A stretch of DNA of 64,000 nt from Trichobilharzia regenti (taxonomy: Eukaryota > Platyhelminthes > Trematoda > Strigeidida > Schistosomatidae): positions 9,306,589 to 9,370,588 of the forward strand of contig OX235268.1 of assembly GCA_944472135.2 (NCBI GenBank), in the 5' to 3' direction. How positions within the stretch are numbered: position 1 is the first letter of the stretch; every line of letters starts with the position of its first letter. This document shows, piece after piece, positions 44,155 to 55,877 of this stretch. The notes under the pieces were generated by a model. It searched no databases. It saw only the letters and a program-made list of their open reading frames with translations, and was not told the DNA's origin. The position numbers and the translations under genes were made by a program.

Positions 44155-45010
44155 TTACAACAAACTACAATTATAAATTTTAATATGATTGGAACTAGAT
44201 GATTAACATTTCTACACAGGACAGTAATAATATTAGTTTACACATAATATAAAAGTTAGCATAACGGGACTAGTTAGTTTGTGTACCAAAATAACCACAG
44301 TTACTAAACAGAATATATATGTATATATTTATTAATCACTCCTTAAGGACTCCCGTTGCTTTCTTTTGTGTTGCTGTTGTTTGTCTTCTTTTTTCTCTCA
44401 CCATTTCAGCTTCCATTTGACTTTTTGAATGAGAATGAATAATGTGGATATTTGACCATTTACAATGACAAATGATCTGCAAACATTATTGGTCCAGTAT
44501 CTTTCAGTTGCCTGGTTAATACCGAATTAACTTTCTCCACGACGCAACCTGGATTACATTTGTGGAATATACTCTTATACCAATGGAAAAGTATCTATTT
44601 GTAATACAACGTTACGATTGTAGCTTATAACATAACTGATCGTATCTGTAAAAATAGCTTCCTTATTACCCAATTTGGATATAAATCAAATCAAAAATAA
44701 GATTCGGATTTGTACACACCCAAGTTTTATTGAGGAATTACTTCAAGCTTTATTTTTTCTTAAGTATTTTTAATCCATCCAAAACTTACTTGGGTTTTTT
44801 TGTTAACGCGAAGTTAATATTCCTATATTTCATGACGTGCTCCATTGAATGACTGGTTATCATATTGTTCCCACAGACCTAAGACAAAAACGCCAGCAAC
44901 CATGCAACTTAACCATGAACCAAATTTATGAAATTTATATGATGCTTATCCATGCCTGTATATTTGGTGTGTCCTACACAAGTAGGAAAAAATGTGTATT
45001 TTATTAAAAC
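42485..45010 (+). mobile_element. CR1-type LINE, 3' half
   Basis: Starts in mid-ORF2 and runs through RT, C-terminal module and 3' UTR. The 3' UTR (44155-45010) ends with CATGCCTGTATATTTGG and an ATTATTATTAATTATG tail. This is the probable continuation of the element at 32277-35097. Confidence 0.75.
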
Positions 45011-45117
45011 ATTATTATTAATTATGATTGCTAATCGTATATGTAATTTATCATATTGATGATGCCTGTAAACTGGCGTCTCTCATGTACAAAATGAGAA
45101 TATACTATTATTATTAT
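45011..45117 (+). repeat. short CR1-type LINE tail with (ATT)n
   Basis: Contains GATGATGCCTGTAAACTGGC and ATGTACAAAATGAGAA, then five or six ATT units ending at 45117. It repeats the tail at 16323-16525 and is a very short insertion directly after another LINE 3' end. Confidence 0.65.
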
Positions 45118-46187
45118 TATTAGATGATATCAATTCAGTATGCACAATATGATCATATGTACAAAATCACACACCAAGCACATTGGACTGCTCATTGATG
45201 CGCTTCCCTTTGAAGAATTGTAGGACTTACAGCAGTACGCCTACAACTCTTCTCAGGTTGACGCTCTAGGTTGGAAAATCGTCGCAGAGTTCATTTGCTG
45301 ACTTCCCTCTATCAGCTATATCCTCAAATCTGAACGGTAACACGCTCATGTCATTGAATCGTAGAATATAGATGACGAACAAACACACGACGTATCTGGT
45401 CAACCAAGCGTAGGCGCAGAGCAATTTACACCAAACATAATAGCATTCAAATAGTAACTTGAAACTAGAAATGCCTTTATTCATGCAAGTCAATTTAACA
45501 ATTACTCTCTCGTTTACACTTGGCTTATCCTCTCTAAACTGACCATTGATATTCTTCCTTTCAAACGAACTGACACTAGCATAGTCATTGCAGAAGATAC
45601 TTGAGTTGATGGGCGTCTTCTTCCTTGTGGATGACAACACCAATGACGACTGACTGACACAAGTTGATGAAGTTAGCGGTGGATCAGAAGCTGTTGTCGC
45701 TCGGCTTTCAGAAATTTGTCTACCTGCAAGACCACCACCACTGCTGTCTTTTACTATCAGCTCAGGTTTAGCACTAGCATCTGATGATAGGTGGGCTACA
45801 CGCTGATCAATTACACTCACGGTCTGACAAGTATGCATGCCTTCTGCAACTGCATCTGAATTCAATACTACTTCACGTTCAAGTTGTACAGAAACTTTAC
45901 TCAACTTAGCAGTAGTAGGCATCCCCCCCATTTCATCATGATCAACCAAAGACAAATCTGCACTATCATGATCATTATCACAAACATTCAATTTACCATC
46001 ATCTATCTGGTCGACTTCATCATTTTCAAACTGTTTAATAAGAGCAGTCGATGATTTTGGTTCTTCGTCACAAATGCCTAAAGATTTTATATCTTCACTC
46101 TGACTAGTTATACTTTGTAAACTTTTGGAGTCAGAATTGCACTCTGAAGCAGTAACTCTATTCTGTGACACTATTAAACAATGGCTT
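45118..46187 (-). pseudogene. gag: element F: 3' half of a Gag-only LTR element
   Basis: The minus strand carries the second half of gag (46187 to the stop at 45266), hairpin 1 (45212-45252) and part of the following spacer to 45118. The Gag part includes the acidic middle (DNDHDSADLSLVDHDE) and the hydrophobic C-terminus ending in ANELCDDFPT. Its sequence is closest to copy D, for example SERKNINGQFREDKPS. The 5' breakpoint falls after the complement of GGCTTAC. The missing 5' half corresponds exactly to element E at 58316. Confidence 0.82.
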
Positions 46188-46199
46188 ACTCCCATCACT

Positions 46200-48339
46200 A
46201 ATCCAGTTTTTTGTTCTACACTTAGTTTTGAAGATAAAATCGAAGAACTATTTTTTATAAGTAAGGGGCTTGAAGTTAAGATGTCAAAACTGGAACTGCC
46301 TAGTGAAACTGGCAGTAGTAGTACTTCACCTAGAAAGTTACCACAAACTGCAAACCTTATAAACTACGTTGCAACTGAAGTATATCCACGTGTAGTGCGC
46401 GAGAAGAACATAATTGTGTATAATATACCGGATAATGCACAGATCAACAAGGTGAAAAGCACTCTTTTGAATGCATGCTCTATGAATAACGTCCCATGCA
46501 GCTGCCATCGACTAAGAAAGTCTCAGAAAAATAAATCTTGCCCACTTGTGTTGAAATTTGACTCGTCCTCTAATGCTGACATCTTTTACAGTAGGCAAAC
46601 ACTACTGAAAAATACGCGTTACCACATGATTAAGTTAGCTCGTGACAAAACGCCTACCCAAAGAATGACTTGTATGACCGATGCTAAAACTGTAAAATCC
46701 CAACTCCTCTACAACACCCCTGAGCACCCACAATTCTGTAGATGCAGAGCAAAGGCGTGTGAACCTTTCTGTACAAAGCACATCGTATTCGGAAACGAAC
46801 TTTCGTGAAAATATAAGGCCCAAAAATGGTTCGATGTATAACCACAGACTAAGAAGGAAATCTACCGTGGATCTAGACTCCTCTGATAACGATCCCTGTA
46901 CCCCGGTGACAAACTGCGGTACATCACACCCAGTATTCCCCAATCCAAGCAGTCTTAATTCCAGGAAGTTGAAAAGTGGGGCTACCAGTTCGTCCACAAA
47001 GACAGTGCATAATAAGAGACTATTGCCACACACTAATTCAGATACTCACAGTTTGATAACACACCTCTCTCCAGAAACAAATATTCACAAAGCCGAAAGG
47101 GATAAAAACCGTAAAACGCAGCCCGAACCTCGTAGCTACTTGTCCAAAAAAGTAAACCCTCCCACCACTATAAACCGAAAGATTGATACACTTAACTATA
47201 GGACGTCGAATAGTGGTGAAGTAAATCGCAAAAATTCGAGTCAGTTTAGCTTGCTTAAAGATTCCAGAATGATCACAGTTATCGTATACTTAGATCTTAG
47301 TAAAGCCTTTGACACTGTAAGCCACCGACTGTTAATGTCAAAAGTCCAGTCCTATGGGATCCAAGGTTCATTGTTAAGCTGGCTCAGTTCGTTTCTAAGC
47401 AATCGGATGCAAATGGTCAGGTTAAGTTCCCACACATCCAACCCCGTTCCGATAACAAGTGGAGTTATACAAGGTAGTGTCCTGGGTCCACTGCTATTCC
47501 TGTTATATTTCAATGACATTTGCGACGTTATTAAACATAGCAGACCTTTCCTATTCGCCGATGACATCAAAATGGTGTATTACTCACTCAGAAATGAAGT
47601 GTCATGTGTATTTAGTAGGATTCAAGATGATATTGAGAGCGTCCAATTATGGTGTAACATGTGGAAAATGAAGTTTAACGTTGAAAAATGTGGTGTGCTA
47701 TGCTTCAAAAGCATTTCATCTGAACTTTCCATCTCCCTACACAACAAACATATTCGTCGTCTGCCGCTTACAACAGACTTGGGTCTGAAGTACACTCCAG
47801 AATTTAGCCTGACGGAATATGTTAAACTACAAATATCAAAGGTCAAAAGGCTCTTTCGATTTTTATTCCGAAACTTTAAGACCAGTGAATCCAAAATTAT
47901 GCTGTACAAGTTGTGCGTAAGGCCCTTACTTGAATTTTGTCCCCCTATCACGGACAGTGTCTCCGTAAAAGACAGATGCAAATTAGAAAGTCTACAAAGG
48001 GCGTTTACTAAACGTCTAGTAGGTGAAAATCTTTTCATTTCTTACTACGACAGATGTAATCTATTCGACTTGGAACCCTTATGCGTTAGACGACTGAAGT
48101 TCAACCTAAAAATTACATTTAGGATTGCTAAAGGGCATATATATTTCCCCCACAATGACTTTACTTTCAGCTCACCTAAGAAATATAACCTGAGAAATAA
48201 ATCTTCTTTTTTTAAAGTTCCCCGCTGTCAGACAAAATACAGATCAAACTCTTTCACTGTGAGATACCGTTGCATTTGGAACCGTCTTCCAACAGAAATT
48301 AGAGACAGTCCTACCCCAAAAACTTTCTCATTTTGCTGA
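46200..48339 (+). pseudogene. CR1 ORF1-RT fusion frame
   Basis: The ORF1 part at 46200-46808 has a leucine/lysine-rich helix (KIEELFFISKGLEVKMSKLE) and the RNA-binding-like domain (NIIVYNIPDNAQINKV, CPLVLKFDSSSNADIF). It shifts frame between 46759 and 46808. The second frame, 46759-48339 (526 codons), continues the Ser/Asn/Lys-rich ORF1 tail and passes without a stop into [63 protein letters not shown], with the C-terminal RCIWNRLPTEIRDSPTPKT. Endonuclease and RT fingers are gone. The long frame starts at a non-canonical position, so translation is uncertain. Confidence 0.75.
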
Positions 48340-48749
48340 ACAAATATTTCATTAACAACGGGTTAGAAGGGGTATGTGACAAACTAAAAACTGGAGATCT
48401 AATACGGCACTCCTCTGACCCTCACTGTTAGCTCCTGAAATCTGTAAACCCTATGTTTGACACCACTTTCAATATGATTGCTTCCACAACCCTAGTCACC
48501 TATTCTTAATCAGCCTTATATTTTAAAATTTTTTTATTTCCTTCTTCAAATATTTTTGCATATATCCCTGATAATATTGTATTCTGAGTGTTTCAGTATG
48601 CTAAGGTTCAATCTCAAGTTCTAGATGCAAATCAACTGAAGACGACTGGTATTAAAATATCTCCGGAGCCCGCCTAGTGCTATACGTCTAGCTCTACGCA
48701 AATTAAGGCCAAAATGGTGCTTGTCTAAATATTCAAATAAACGGTGAGT

Positions 48750-48990
48750 TTTCAATAGTAGTGACTCTTATCCTGTTATTCTAAAACTATAATCCAGTAT
48801 GTTCAACTTTTCTTGAACAACATATTATAACTTATCACTACTTATTTGCTCAATGCTGCACGATTATTCCCTGATTTTCTAAACTACATTTGTTTATATC
48901 TAAAATGAATCTTATCTTACTATTCTATTACTATAATTCCTGTATGTTCAAATTTTCTAGAACAACATATTTTAACTCATCACTTGTCAA
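48750..48990 (+). repeat. ~155-bp direct repeats in the CR1 3' UTR
   Basis: The motif from CTATAAT..TGTATGTTCAA through ACAACATATT and CTAAACTACATTTG recurs within 48770-48990 and again at 56796-56960. Copies differ by a few bases. Confidence 0.65.
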
Positions 48991-48998
48991 TGCAGTTA

Positions 48999-51900
48999 AT
49001 AATAATAATAATGATTTACTTTATTCCAAAAACAGTACTTGTGATACAGAATGGAATTTTCAGCATTAATCACAATATTGCATCTAATTTCCTCAAATTA
49101 TAAATAAAATTAATCACACAGAAAATTTTCCACATTTACAATAGAGGTAGTGTCAAAAACATGCAGCATATAAAATGGAAATAGCAATAATAATGATAAC
49201 AGCTAGGGTAATAATAATAAGAATACAAGTGAAAATTGCCGTTGGCTTGTGCCACACAGTATTGTCAATGTGGTATAGAAATCCTAACATGTTTAAAAAT
49301 ATTGAATATAATGTTCTTTCTACATGATATGGTGAAGGAAAAAACAGATTACAGCCGTCATGGAGATAAATTGGTGTTTGCAATTATGAGAGTAAAAGAG
49401 AGAATTAACAGGACCATAAATATAATAGAAGTAATAAAAGTAAAACTTGAAGGTATGTAAGGATGGATGGAGGAAATTGTTTATTTACTAGATGAAAGAA
49501 GGTTAGTTAATTCTTGCCTGACACTATTTTCATCACATAAAATACATGCCAAGTATGGTATCATAGAATTCTTATACTTAGACGTGCGAGCATACAGTTT
49601 TCTGAAGTTACTCCTTGTTCTACCTGAGGAGATGCAAGGTGAAAGCTGAGGGTAAAGCGGATGCTCCAAGTCAGACAAAATCCCTTTAGCAAATTTATTG
49701 CACGAAGTCAAATGCCTATCGACAACGACGTTAACTATGTGGTCCACTGGGACACCACTCACTCTACTGACAGTCTTCAGTATTCTACGAATTGTGACAT
49801 AGTCTTTTTTAAGCAAACCAGGAAAGAATAAGGGTGAGCAATAAAGAAGAATAGGTAGGATGCAAGAGTTTACGAACTGTAGGATGAGGGGTTGAGTTAT
49901 ACCCGAGTGTCTTAACTTCTTAATGTAAAATGTCAAGCGGAATATTTTACTGGAGATTGCTAAGACATGGGAAGACCAGGAGAGATCAGAAGAGAGAATG
50001 AGTCCAAGATACTTAATTTCTGATTTGATTCCTATATCATTGTCGTCAATTTTACAAGTGTCATGAGAATCGATGACTTCTTTTAACTGTCGTTTACATC
50101 TTAAGCTGAAATCAACAGTTTGACACTTAGAAGGATTCAGTTTAAGACCGTTAGACTCAGACCATTTGCTGACTTCCGATAGAAAGCTATTTATTTTAGT
50201 ACAATCTAGCTGGGAGTTAACAGCCATTGAAACCGTTAAATCATCAGCATACTTCACAAAGTTTATTTCATCAGAGTGAGGCAAGTCGTGCAAGAAGAAA
50301 GAAAAAAGAAAAGGAGAAAGAACAGCACCTTGAGGGACACCAGCTTCAGTAGGCAATGAAGTGGAGGACTTCCCTTTATATACGGTGTACTGCTTTCTAT
50401 CTGAGAAATAGGAATGCAACCAGTTAACAGCCCAACATTCTGTTTGACTAGCAGCAAGTTTATTTAATAAGATGTCCCTAGGGACCGAGTCGAAAGCAGA
50501 TGTATAGTCTAGGAAGGCGCAACGAACAAATTTAGCCCCCTTGTCTAGACTGGAAGCAATGTTATGATATAAGACGGCAGCTGCATCTAAAGTGCTTCTA
50601 CTGTGCTTATAGGCAAATTGTTTAGGGTCATTAAAGGATTTAAGCGAAGGTTCAAGACTAAGTAAAAGTAATTTCTCCATAGTTTTCAAAAAAGGAGACG
50701 TAATAGCAATGGGTCTAAATTTGACACATGCTCCAGTAGAAGATTTAGGTATGGGTACAACTTTAATGTCCTTCCAAACGGCAGGCACAATATTATCGGA
50801 AAAAGATTTGTTAAATAGATCAGTAAGAGGGTGACACAGAATATCAGAACATTTTTTAAAAATAATACTAGGTACATAATCGGGACCTAAGCTCTGGGAA
50901 GGGTTTAGAGACTTGAGGCACTTTTGAACATCATTTGTGTTAAAACCTGGAAAGGGGCTATTATTAACACAAGTGATGCTGGGAAGCATGGCATTTGAGG
51001 GAGAGTAAATAAAAGATTTGTTAAGAGTACATACATCAAAAGAATATGGAATATTGTTTATCTGCTTACCACCAGTGATTTCCTTAAATAGTTTCCACAT
51101 ATTAGAAGGATTTTTGCAGGACATGAATTTCTGGTTATATATTACATTCAACCTCTGCATTTCAGACTTAATTAAGAAGTTAGTTCTTTTTACACCACTT
51201 TTATCTTTCATCTTATACAGTTTTTCCTTCTCTCTACGAAGCTTTTTAAGTTGAGGCGAGGAGAAACGGTCAAATTTGACGAATAGTGTTTCTTTTGGAC
51301 AACAGATTTCAAAACAGAATTTCAGATAGGATGTAATATTAGAGATATTGTCATTAAGTGAATCAACATTAAACAAATCCCATCTTGTGTCACTGAGCAT
51401 GTTTCTAAGATGATGTACGTTCTCATTTGAGTAGCATCTGTGAACAACTTTCTTAGACAAGTTTGAGAGGGCTTTACTGTGTAACTTTCCGTAAATTTTG
51501 GGTAAGACTCGTACAATACAATGATCAGAATTGAAGAGCGGGGCTCTTTTACGAGCTTCGTATATTCCAGAATCATTTACAAATACTAAATCAAGTGAAG
51601 TATTTTGTCGAGTTGGGAAATTAACAACATTTGCATGGCCCAGCAATGTAATAAAACTGCAGTCGCTGGAGTTGAAGTCGCCGGTCACTATAGATAAGGA
51701 GTTACCAAACGAAGCAGCAGCAAAAATAGTGAATTCATCAGCGAAGATAGATAGTTCTGAGGGACTGCAACAAGGTGTGATATAGATATTTGTGACAAAA
51801 ATGGAGCTATCCTTAGATAAGTGTTTAGGTCGACATTTTACAGTTATACAGTCAATATTGTCATTTGAGAATTTGAAGCAGACGTTGTTGGCAGTAGACC

Positions 51901-52380
51901 ACTGAGAATTAATAAAAGTGGCAACACCACCACCTCTCTTCTTCTTTGAGCTGCATCGGTCTTGTCTGTAGATTGTGAACCCACTTAAGGAGACTAAATT
52001 GTCGTCATATGAATCATGGAGCCAAGTCTCTTGAAGAGTGATTACACCAGTATTACAATATACATTTGAGTATAATAGAGAATGCAAGTAGTTAATCTTG
52101 TTCGATAATGACCTGCAATTTGTGCTCATAATCACAGGAACAGTCATCTGATGCATTGGAGTACACTTTAATGATCTCTGCCAACCTCCATGATGCTTTT
52201 TCTTAACGTTATTATATACTCGTAAATCAAAGGGTTGAAGACATTTTAAATAATCGCGAGAGTAAGTAATGCGACTTGGATACATAATTGAATGATTAAA
52301 ACAAAATAAATTCGAAGAAATAGATGCAATATGTAGGATGGAAATTTTGGTAGCCCAAGATTTAAGCAGGCCGCCGTTTT
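48999..52380 (-). mobile_element. L2/Rex-like LINE
   Basis: Minus orientation, 3' tail (ATT)n at about 48999-49015, 3' UTR of about 460 bp, intact EN-RT frame 52285-49481 and less than 100 bp of leader. No separate ORF1 is visible upstream; it either has none or is 5'-truncated. A decayed relative lies at 6090-7070. Confidence 0.82.
49481..52285 (-). CDS. L2/Rex-like LINE endonuclease-reverse transcriptase (934 aa)
   Basis: Open from ATG 52285 to the stop at 49481. Endonuclease at about 50-262: PVIMSTNCRSLSNKINYL, LQETWLHDS (Glu86), KKRGGGVATFI, SIVTGDFNSSDCS (Asp203, Asn205) and FNSDHCIVRV. RT at about 490-760: VPIPKSSTGACVKFRPIAIT, QFAYKHSRSTLDAA, CAFLDYTSAFDSVPRD (591-599), EAGVPQGAVLSPFLFSFF and VKYADDLTVSM (679-682). 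The thumb and C-terminal parts include KYLGLILSSDLSWSSH and LRHSGITQPLILQFVN. The RT style (AY-R-T-DA, LDYTSAFD) resembles L2/Rex-type elements of the CR1-Jockey superfamily. The clade is inferred from motif style. No frameshift or stop is visible, so it may be recently active. Confidence 0.88.
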   Translation of the reverse strand: MYPSRITYSRDYLKCLQPFDLRVYNNVKKKHHGGWQRSLKCTPMHQMTVPVIMSTNCRSLSNKINYLHSLLYSNVYCNTGVITLQETWLHDSYDDNLVSLSGFTIYRQDRCSSKKKRGGGVATFINSQWSTANNVCFKFSNDNIDCITVKCRPKHLSKDSSIFVTNIYITPCCSPSELSIFADEFTIFAAASFGNSLSIVTGDFNSSDCSFITLLGHANVVNFPTRQNTSLDLVFVNDSGIYEARKRAPLFNSDHCIVRVLPKIYGKLHSKALSNLSKKVVHRCYSNENVHHLRNMLSDTRWDLFNVDSLNDNISNITSYLKFCFEICCPKETLFVKFDRFSSPQLKKLRREKEKLYKMKDKSGVKRTNFLIKSEMQRLNVIYNQKFMSCKNPSNMWKLFKEITGGKQINNIPYSFDVCTLNKSFIYSPSNAMLPSITCVNNSPFPGFNTNDVQKCLKSLNPSQSLGPDYVPSIIFKKCSDILCHPLTDLFNKSFSDNIVPAVWKDIKVVPIPKSSTGACVKFRPIAITSPFLKTMEKLLLLSLEPSLKSFNDPKQFAYKHSRSTLDAAAVLYHNIASSLDKGAKFVRCAFLDYTSAFDSVPRDILLNKLAASQTECWAVNWLHSYFSDRKQYTVYKGKSSTSLPTEAGVPQGAVLSPFLFSFFLHDLPHSDEINFVKYADDLTVSMAVNSQLDCTKINSFLSEVSKWSESNGLKLNPSKCQTVDFSLRCKRQLKEVIDSHDTCKIDDNDIGIKSEIKYLGLILSSDLSWSSHVLAISSKIFRLTFYIKKLRHSGITQPLILQFVNSCILPILLYCSPLFFPGLLKKDYVTIRRILKTVSRVSGVPVDHIVNVVVDRHLTSCNKFAKGILSDLEHPLYPQLSPCISSGRTRSNFRKLYARTSKYKNSMIPYLACILCDENSVRQELTNLLSSSK

Positions 52381-52386
52381 TATTCT

Positions 52387-52511
52387 AATTTACGCAGCTT
52401 GATGTTCACATTATCCCGAAACGGCGAAAAAGTAACATCAACCACGTCATGCATAAAATCACACACACCGTTACAAATAACAGACAAGCCACCATGACTT
52501 ACTTTCCCGTA
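52387..52511 (-). pseudogene. short, diverged gag relic head-to-head with element D
   Basis: The minus strand matches gag codons about 14-55 of the family (GGAAAGTAAGTCATGGTG near the start, TGACGTGGTTGATGTTAC, AACATCAAGCT near the end) with many substitutions. It is more diverged than any other copy here and directly abuts the 5' LTR of element D, which points the other way. Confidence 0.7.
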
Positions 52512-52512
52512 T

Positions 52513-52861
52513 GTTGAAGATTGAACGATCAATTCATGGTTGTTTCCTCAAAACCAACTTCCCCAATTTTCGCGGAGGCATCAACACGACAGTCATCGTC
52601 TCATTGGTCGCTGTTCAGAAAGAAGTCAGTAGACAACCGTCAGAAGTAACATTGTGATTTGTTATTGTAATATTTGTTCACAGACCTTAGTTGTAACATT
52701 GTTTTTATGTTGGTGTAACAATAAAGAATTCTCGAGTGACCAATCGGTGTTTTGGTTTATTCGTTCGTTATTACCAAGCGTTTCTGAGAAACTTCAAGGA
52801 ACAGCGTTAGCCCAAGCGTAGCATGAGCTGGGCATTAACGGTTTACGATACGTAGCTGACA
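52513..52861 (+). repeat. 5' LTR of element D (left end trimmed)
   Basis: Begins TGTTGAAGATTGAACG, so the first dozen bases of the consensus (TGTCAATG..) are missing. It ends ATACGTAGCTGACA and carries AATAAA near 52720. Confidence 0.85.
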
Positions 52862-53009
52862 GTTTCTGACGGTACAACCTCAGATTTTAAACGGTTTTGG
52901 ACATTTGGCACGACTTTGGATAGTCACCGTTCATCTTTCCTGGTGCCCGTCAAATCCTCTTTGAACAAGCAATATCTGGAACGTTTTGGGAATTGGGTCA
53001 AGTTCAACA

Positions 53010-54965
53010 ATGCCTGGGTCAAAGAAGGGACAGAGCGTCTTGGATGCAAACAGGAAAGTAAGTCATGGTGACTTGTCTGTTACTTGTAACGATGTGTCTG
53101 ATGTTAAGCATGACATGGTTGATGTTACTGTTTCACCGTTCAGGGATAATAGGAACATCAAACTCCCTAAATTAGAACCACGGTGTTTTGATGGAAACCC
53201 GGCTGATTGTTTACAATTTGTAAAGGAGTTTGAGATCATGTTGAGTAGTTTTCTATTAAGTGATGAATTGAAGTTAATGCATTTGATGAGATATTGCACT
53301 GGAGATGCTGCAAGAGCTATACAGTGCTGTAAGTTTATGAAGCCAAAAGAGGGCTACTACGAGGCTATGAGCATATTACGTCAAAGGTTTGGAAGACCTT
53401 CGATGATTGCAGGGAAATTATTCGAGGCTGTTAAGGGTAATGGTGGTCAATTACAGGATGAGTCCCAGGCACTCACTGAGATTTTAGATAATTTGCTGAT
53501 TTACAAGAATGCAATGATTTCGATGAATCGCATGAGTGACCTCAACTCGAGTTTTATACTAGAAGTAATAGCAAGACGCCTACCTACTCGACTGCAAAGG
53601 AAGTGGGTGAAGATAAGCTCCCGTATGGAGGATGAGGGTATCGAGCCAAAGTTTGATGATATCCTGAAACTGGTGAAAGATAGCGTCAATCAATCCATGA
53701 GCAAGTTCGCCAGTCTATTAGATCTCACCCCTAGAATAGAGCATTCTGAGAGCAAAATGCAATCGTTGATGACGAGTAGGCCTCAGAGAGGTGGATATCG
53801 AGAAGGCTCCATGATGTCCAGTAATGCATATAGACCTAGTGAGTGTAACAGTATACGTAGTACATCCTCAACAGATAAGTTACAAGATGCAAGAGAAACA
53901 CGGTTGTGTTTTACACGTTTGCAAGAGGTGCATAAACAGGTGAGCTGTGAACCAGTGAGCAAGCTCAGTGATAAGCTAAATGTAAACTCCAGGCCTTACG
54001 CAAAATCGTGTGACGCTAACGGTGCAGTCAAGAAGTCTGCAGTTGCAACTGGTAAACCATTTTTGAATAGAGTGTCATAGAATAGAGTTACTGCTCCAGA
54101 GTGCAGTTCTGACCCTACAAGTTTATGAGGTATTACTAGTCAGAGTGAAGTTATTAAACGTTTTAGGATTTGCCAGGAGGAACCAAAATTGTCTACATCT
54201 GTTATTAAAGAGTTTGGAAATGATGAAATTGACGGTAAAGTGAATATTTGTGATAATGATCATGATAGTGCAGATTTGTCTTTGGTTGATCATGATGAAA
54301 TGGGGGGGATGCCTACTACTGCTAAGTTGAGTAAAGTTTCTTTACAACTTGAACGTGAAGTAGTATTGAATTCAGATGCAGTTGCAGAAGGCATGCATAC
54401 TTGTCAGACCGTGAGTGTAATTGATCAGCGTGTAGCCCACCTATCATCAGATGCTAGTGCTAAACCTGAGCTGATAGTAAAAGACAGCAGTGGTGGTGGT
54501 CTTGCAGGTAGACAAATTTCTGAAAGCCGAGCGACAACAGCTTCTGATCCACCGCTAACTTCATCAACTTGTGTCAGTCAGTCGTCATTGGTGTTGTCAT
54601 CCACAAGGAAGAAGACGCCCATCAACTCAAGTATCTTCTGCAATGACTATGCTAGTGTCAGTTCGTTTGAAAGGAAGAATATCAATGGTCAGTTTAGAGA
54701 GGATAAGCCAAGTGTAAACGAGAGAGTAATTGTTAAATTGACTTGCATGAATAAAGGCATTTCTAGTTTCAAGTTACTATTTGAATGCTATTATGTTTGG
54801 TGTAAATTGCTCTGCGCCTACGCTTGGTTGACCAGATACGTCGTGTGTTTGTTCGTCATCTATATTCTACGATTCAATGACATGAGCGTGTTACCGTTCA
54901 GATTTGAGGATATAGCTGATAGAGGGAAGTCAGCAAATGAACTCTGCGACGATTTTCCAACCTAG
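53010..54965 (+). pseudogene. gag: Gag-like gene of element D with two in-frame stops
   Basis: Same frame throughout, 652 codons. ATG 53010, DUF1759-like region intact with a few replacements (FDGNPADCLQF), the degenerate knuckle again CxxRx4Hx4C (LCFTRLQEVH, then KQVSC). A TAG at 54078-54080 stands where other copies have CAG (VSQNR), and a TGA at 54126-54128 where others have CAA (SLQG). After that the frame is open from 54129 to the normal stop, through the acidic middle and hydrophobic tail. Stops without indels point to decay by point mutation. Confidence 0.85.
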
Positions 54966-55205
54966 AGCGTCAACCTGAGAAGAGTTGTAGGCGTACTGCT
55001 GTAAGTCCTACAATTCTTCAAAGGGAAGCGCATCAATGAGCAGTCCAATGTGCTTGGTGTGTGATTTTGTACATATGTTCATATTGTGTATACTGAATTG
55101 ATATCATCTGTCATCTGTCTGTTGGTAATTCTGTTTGTGTCCGGACGACTTCCACTTGGATCATCAACCTGAGAAGTAATGTAGGCGTACTGCTGTAAGT
55201 CCTAC

Positions 55206-55519
55206 CCCTCTATACGTTGTACTTACCTCAATTTTGGTTGGTTATCTTATGCCGACAACCACGGGATGAAAACGAAACGAAGTCGATTTTCCCAATCAAC
55301 CTGGGGGACATTTGTACAATTCCGTTACTATACAGCCTTGTTCAGACAAGGAGTGTATTTATATATATATATATCAAATATTTAACTGTTGGAACATTAA
55401 TAACTTGTAGACAATCTACGATTTGATATTATATCATGCTTGATCGTGCCTGTAAAAATGGCATGCATTTTCATGTAAATTTATATGTTTATATGAGAAT
55501 GTACATTATTATTATTATT
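55206..55519 (+). repeat. LINE 3'-end insertion in hairpin 2 of element D
   Basis: 314 bp, ends TGATCGTGCCTGTAAAAATG, then CATTTTCATGTAAATTTAT and (ATT)5. It is homologous, inverted, to 4141-4495. It splits the CCTAC/AG position of hairpin 2. A TA repeat lies near 55356-55372. Confidence 0.78.
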
Positions 55520-55541
55520 AGTTCTTCAAAGGTAGTTTGTC

Positions 55542-55877
55542 GTGTCAGAATCCACAACATTTGATGTAGTGATTGTACATGTGTTTGTGTTAAATAGTTG
55601 TGTGAGTTCCAATTATCGTAATTGTTGGTTAATCTTGTGTGTGTCCGTACATTCCACAACTTATAATCGTCAACGTGAGAAGGGTTGTAGGCGTACTGGT
55701 ATAAGTCCTGCGATTCTTCAAAGGAATTCCATCGAGACATTATCTGCGAGTTTGTGTGTACTGTTTGTATATATGTGTGGTGTGTCCTATCAATTGGTGT
55801 TTTTGGATTCATTGTGTTTACTCGTTGTTTTCGTATCTTGCTGTTATTGCGTAATTTTGTTAAAATTTTCGTCGTGA
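55542..55877 (+). CDS. small downstream ORF (111 codons) in element D, doubtful
   Basis: The fourth copy of the post-gag sense frame, of unchanged length although gag of the same element has two stops. Start GTG. Copies differ at a few residues (for example RYRN to NYRN). An antisense frame of about 107 codons overlaps. Confidence 0.28.
   Translation: MSESTTFDVVIVHVFVLNSCVSSNYRNCWLILCVSVHSTTYNRQREKGCRRTGISPAILQRNSIETLSASLCVLFVYMCGVSYQLVFLDSLCLLVVFVSCCYCVILLKFSS

Larger units (their letters stand above)
46188..48998 (+). mobile_element. CR1-type LINE, 5'-truncated and internally deleted
   Basis: Begins in ORF1, lacks the entire endonuclease and the N-terminal RT, and resumes at RT motif A. 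The 3' UTR runs from 48340 and contains about 1.5 copies of a ~155-bp direct repeat (48770-48990) before it is interrupted by the tail of the minus-strand LINE at 48999. A further copy of the 3' UTR repeat appears at 56796-56960. Confidence 0.75.
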
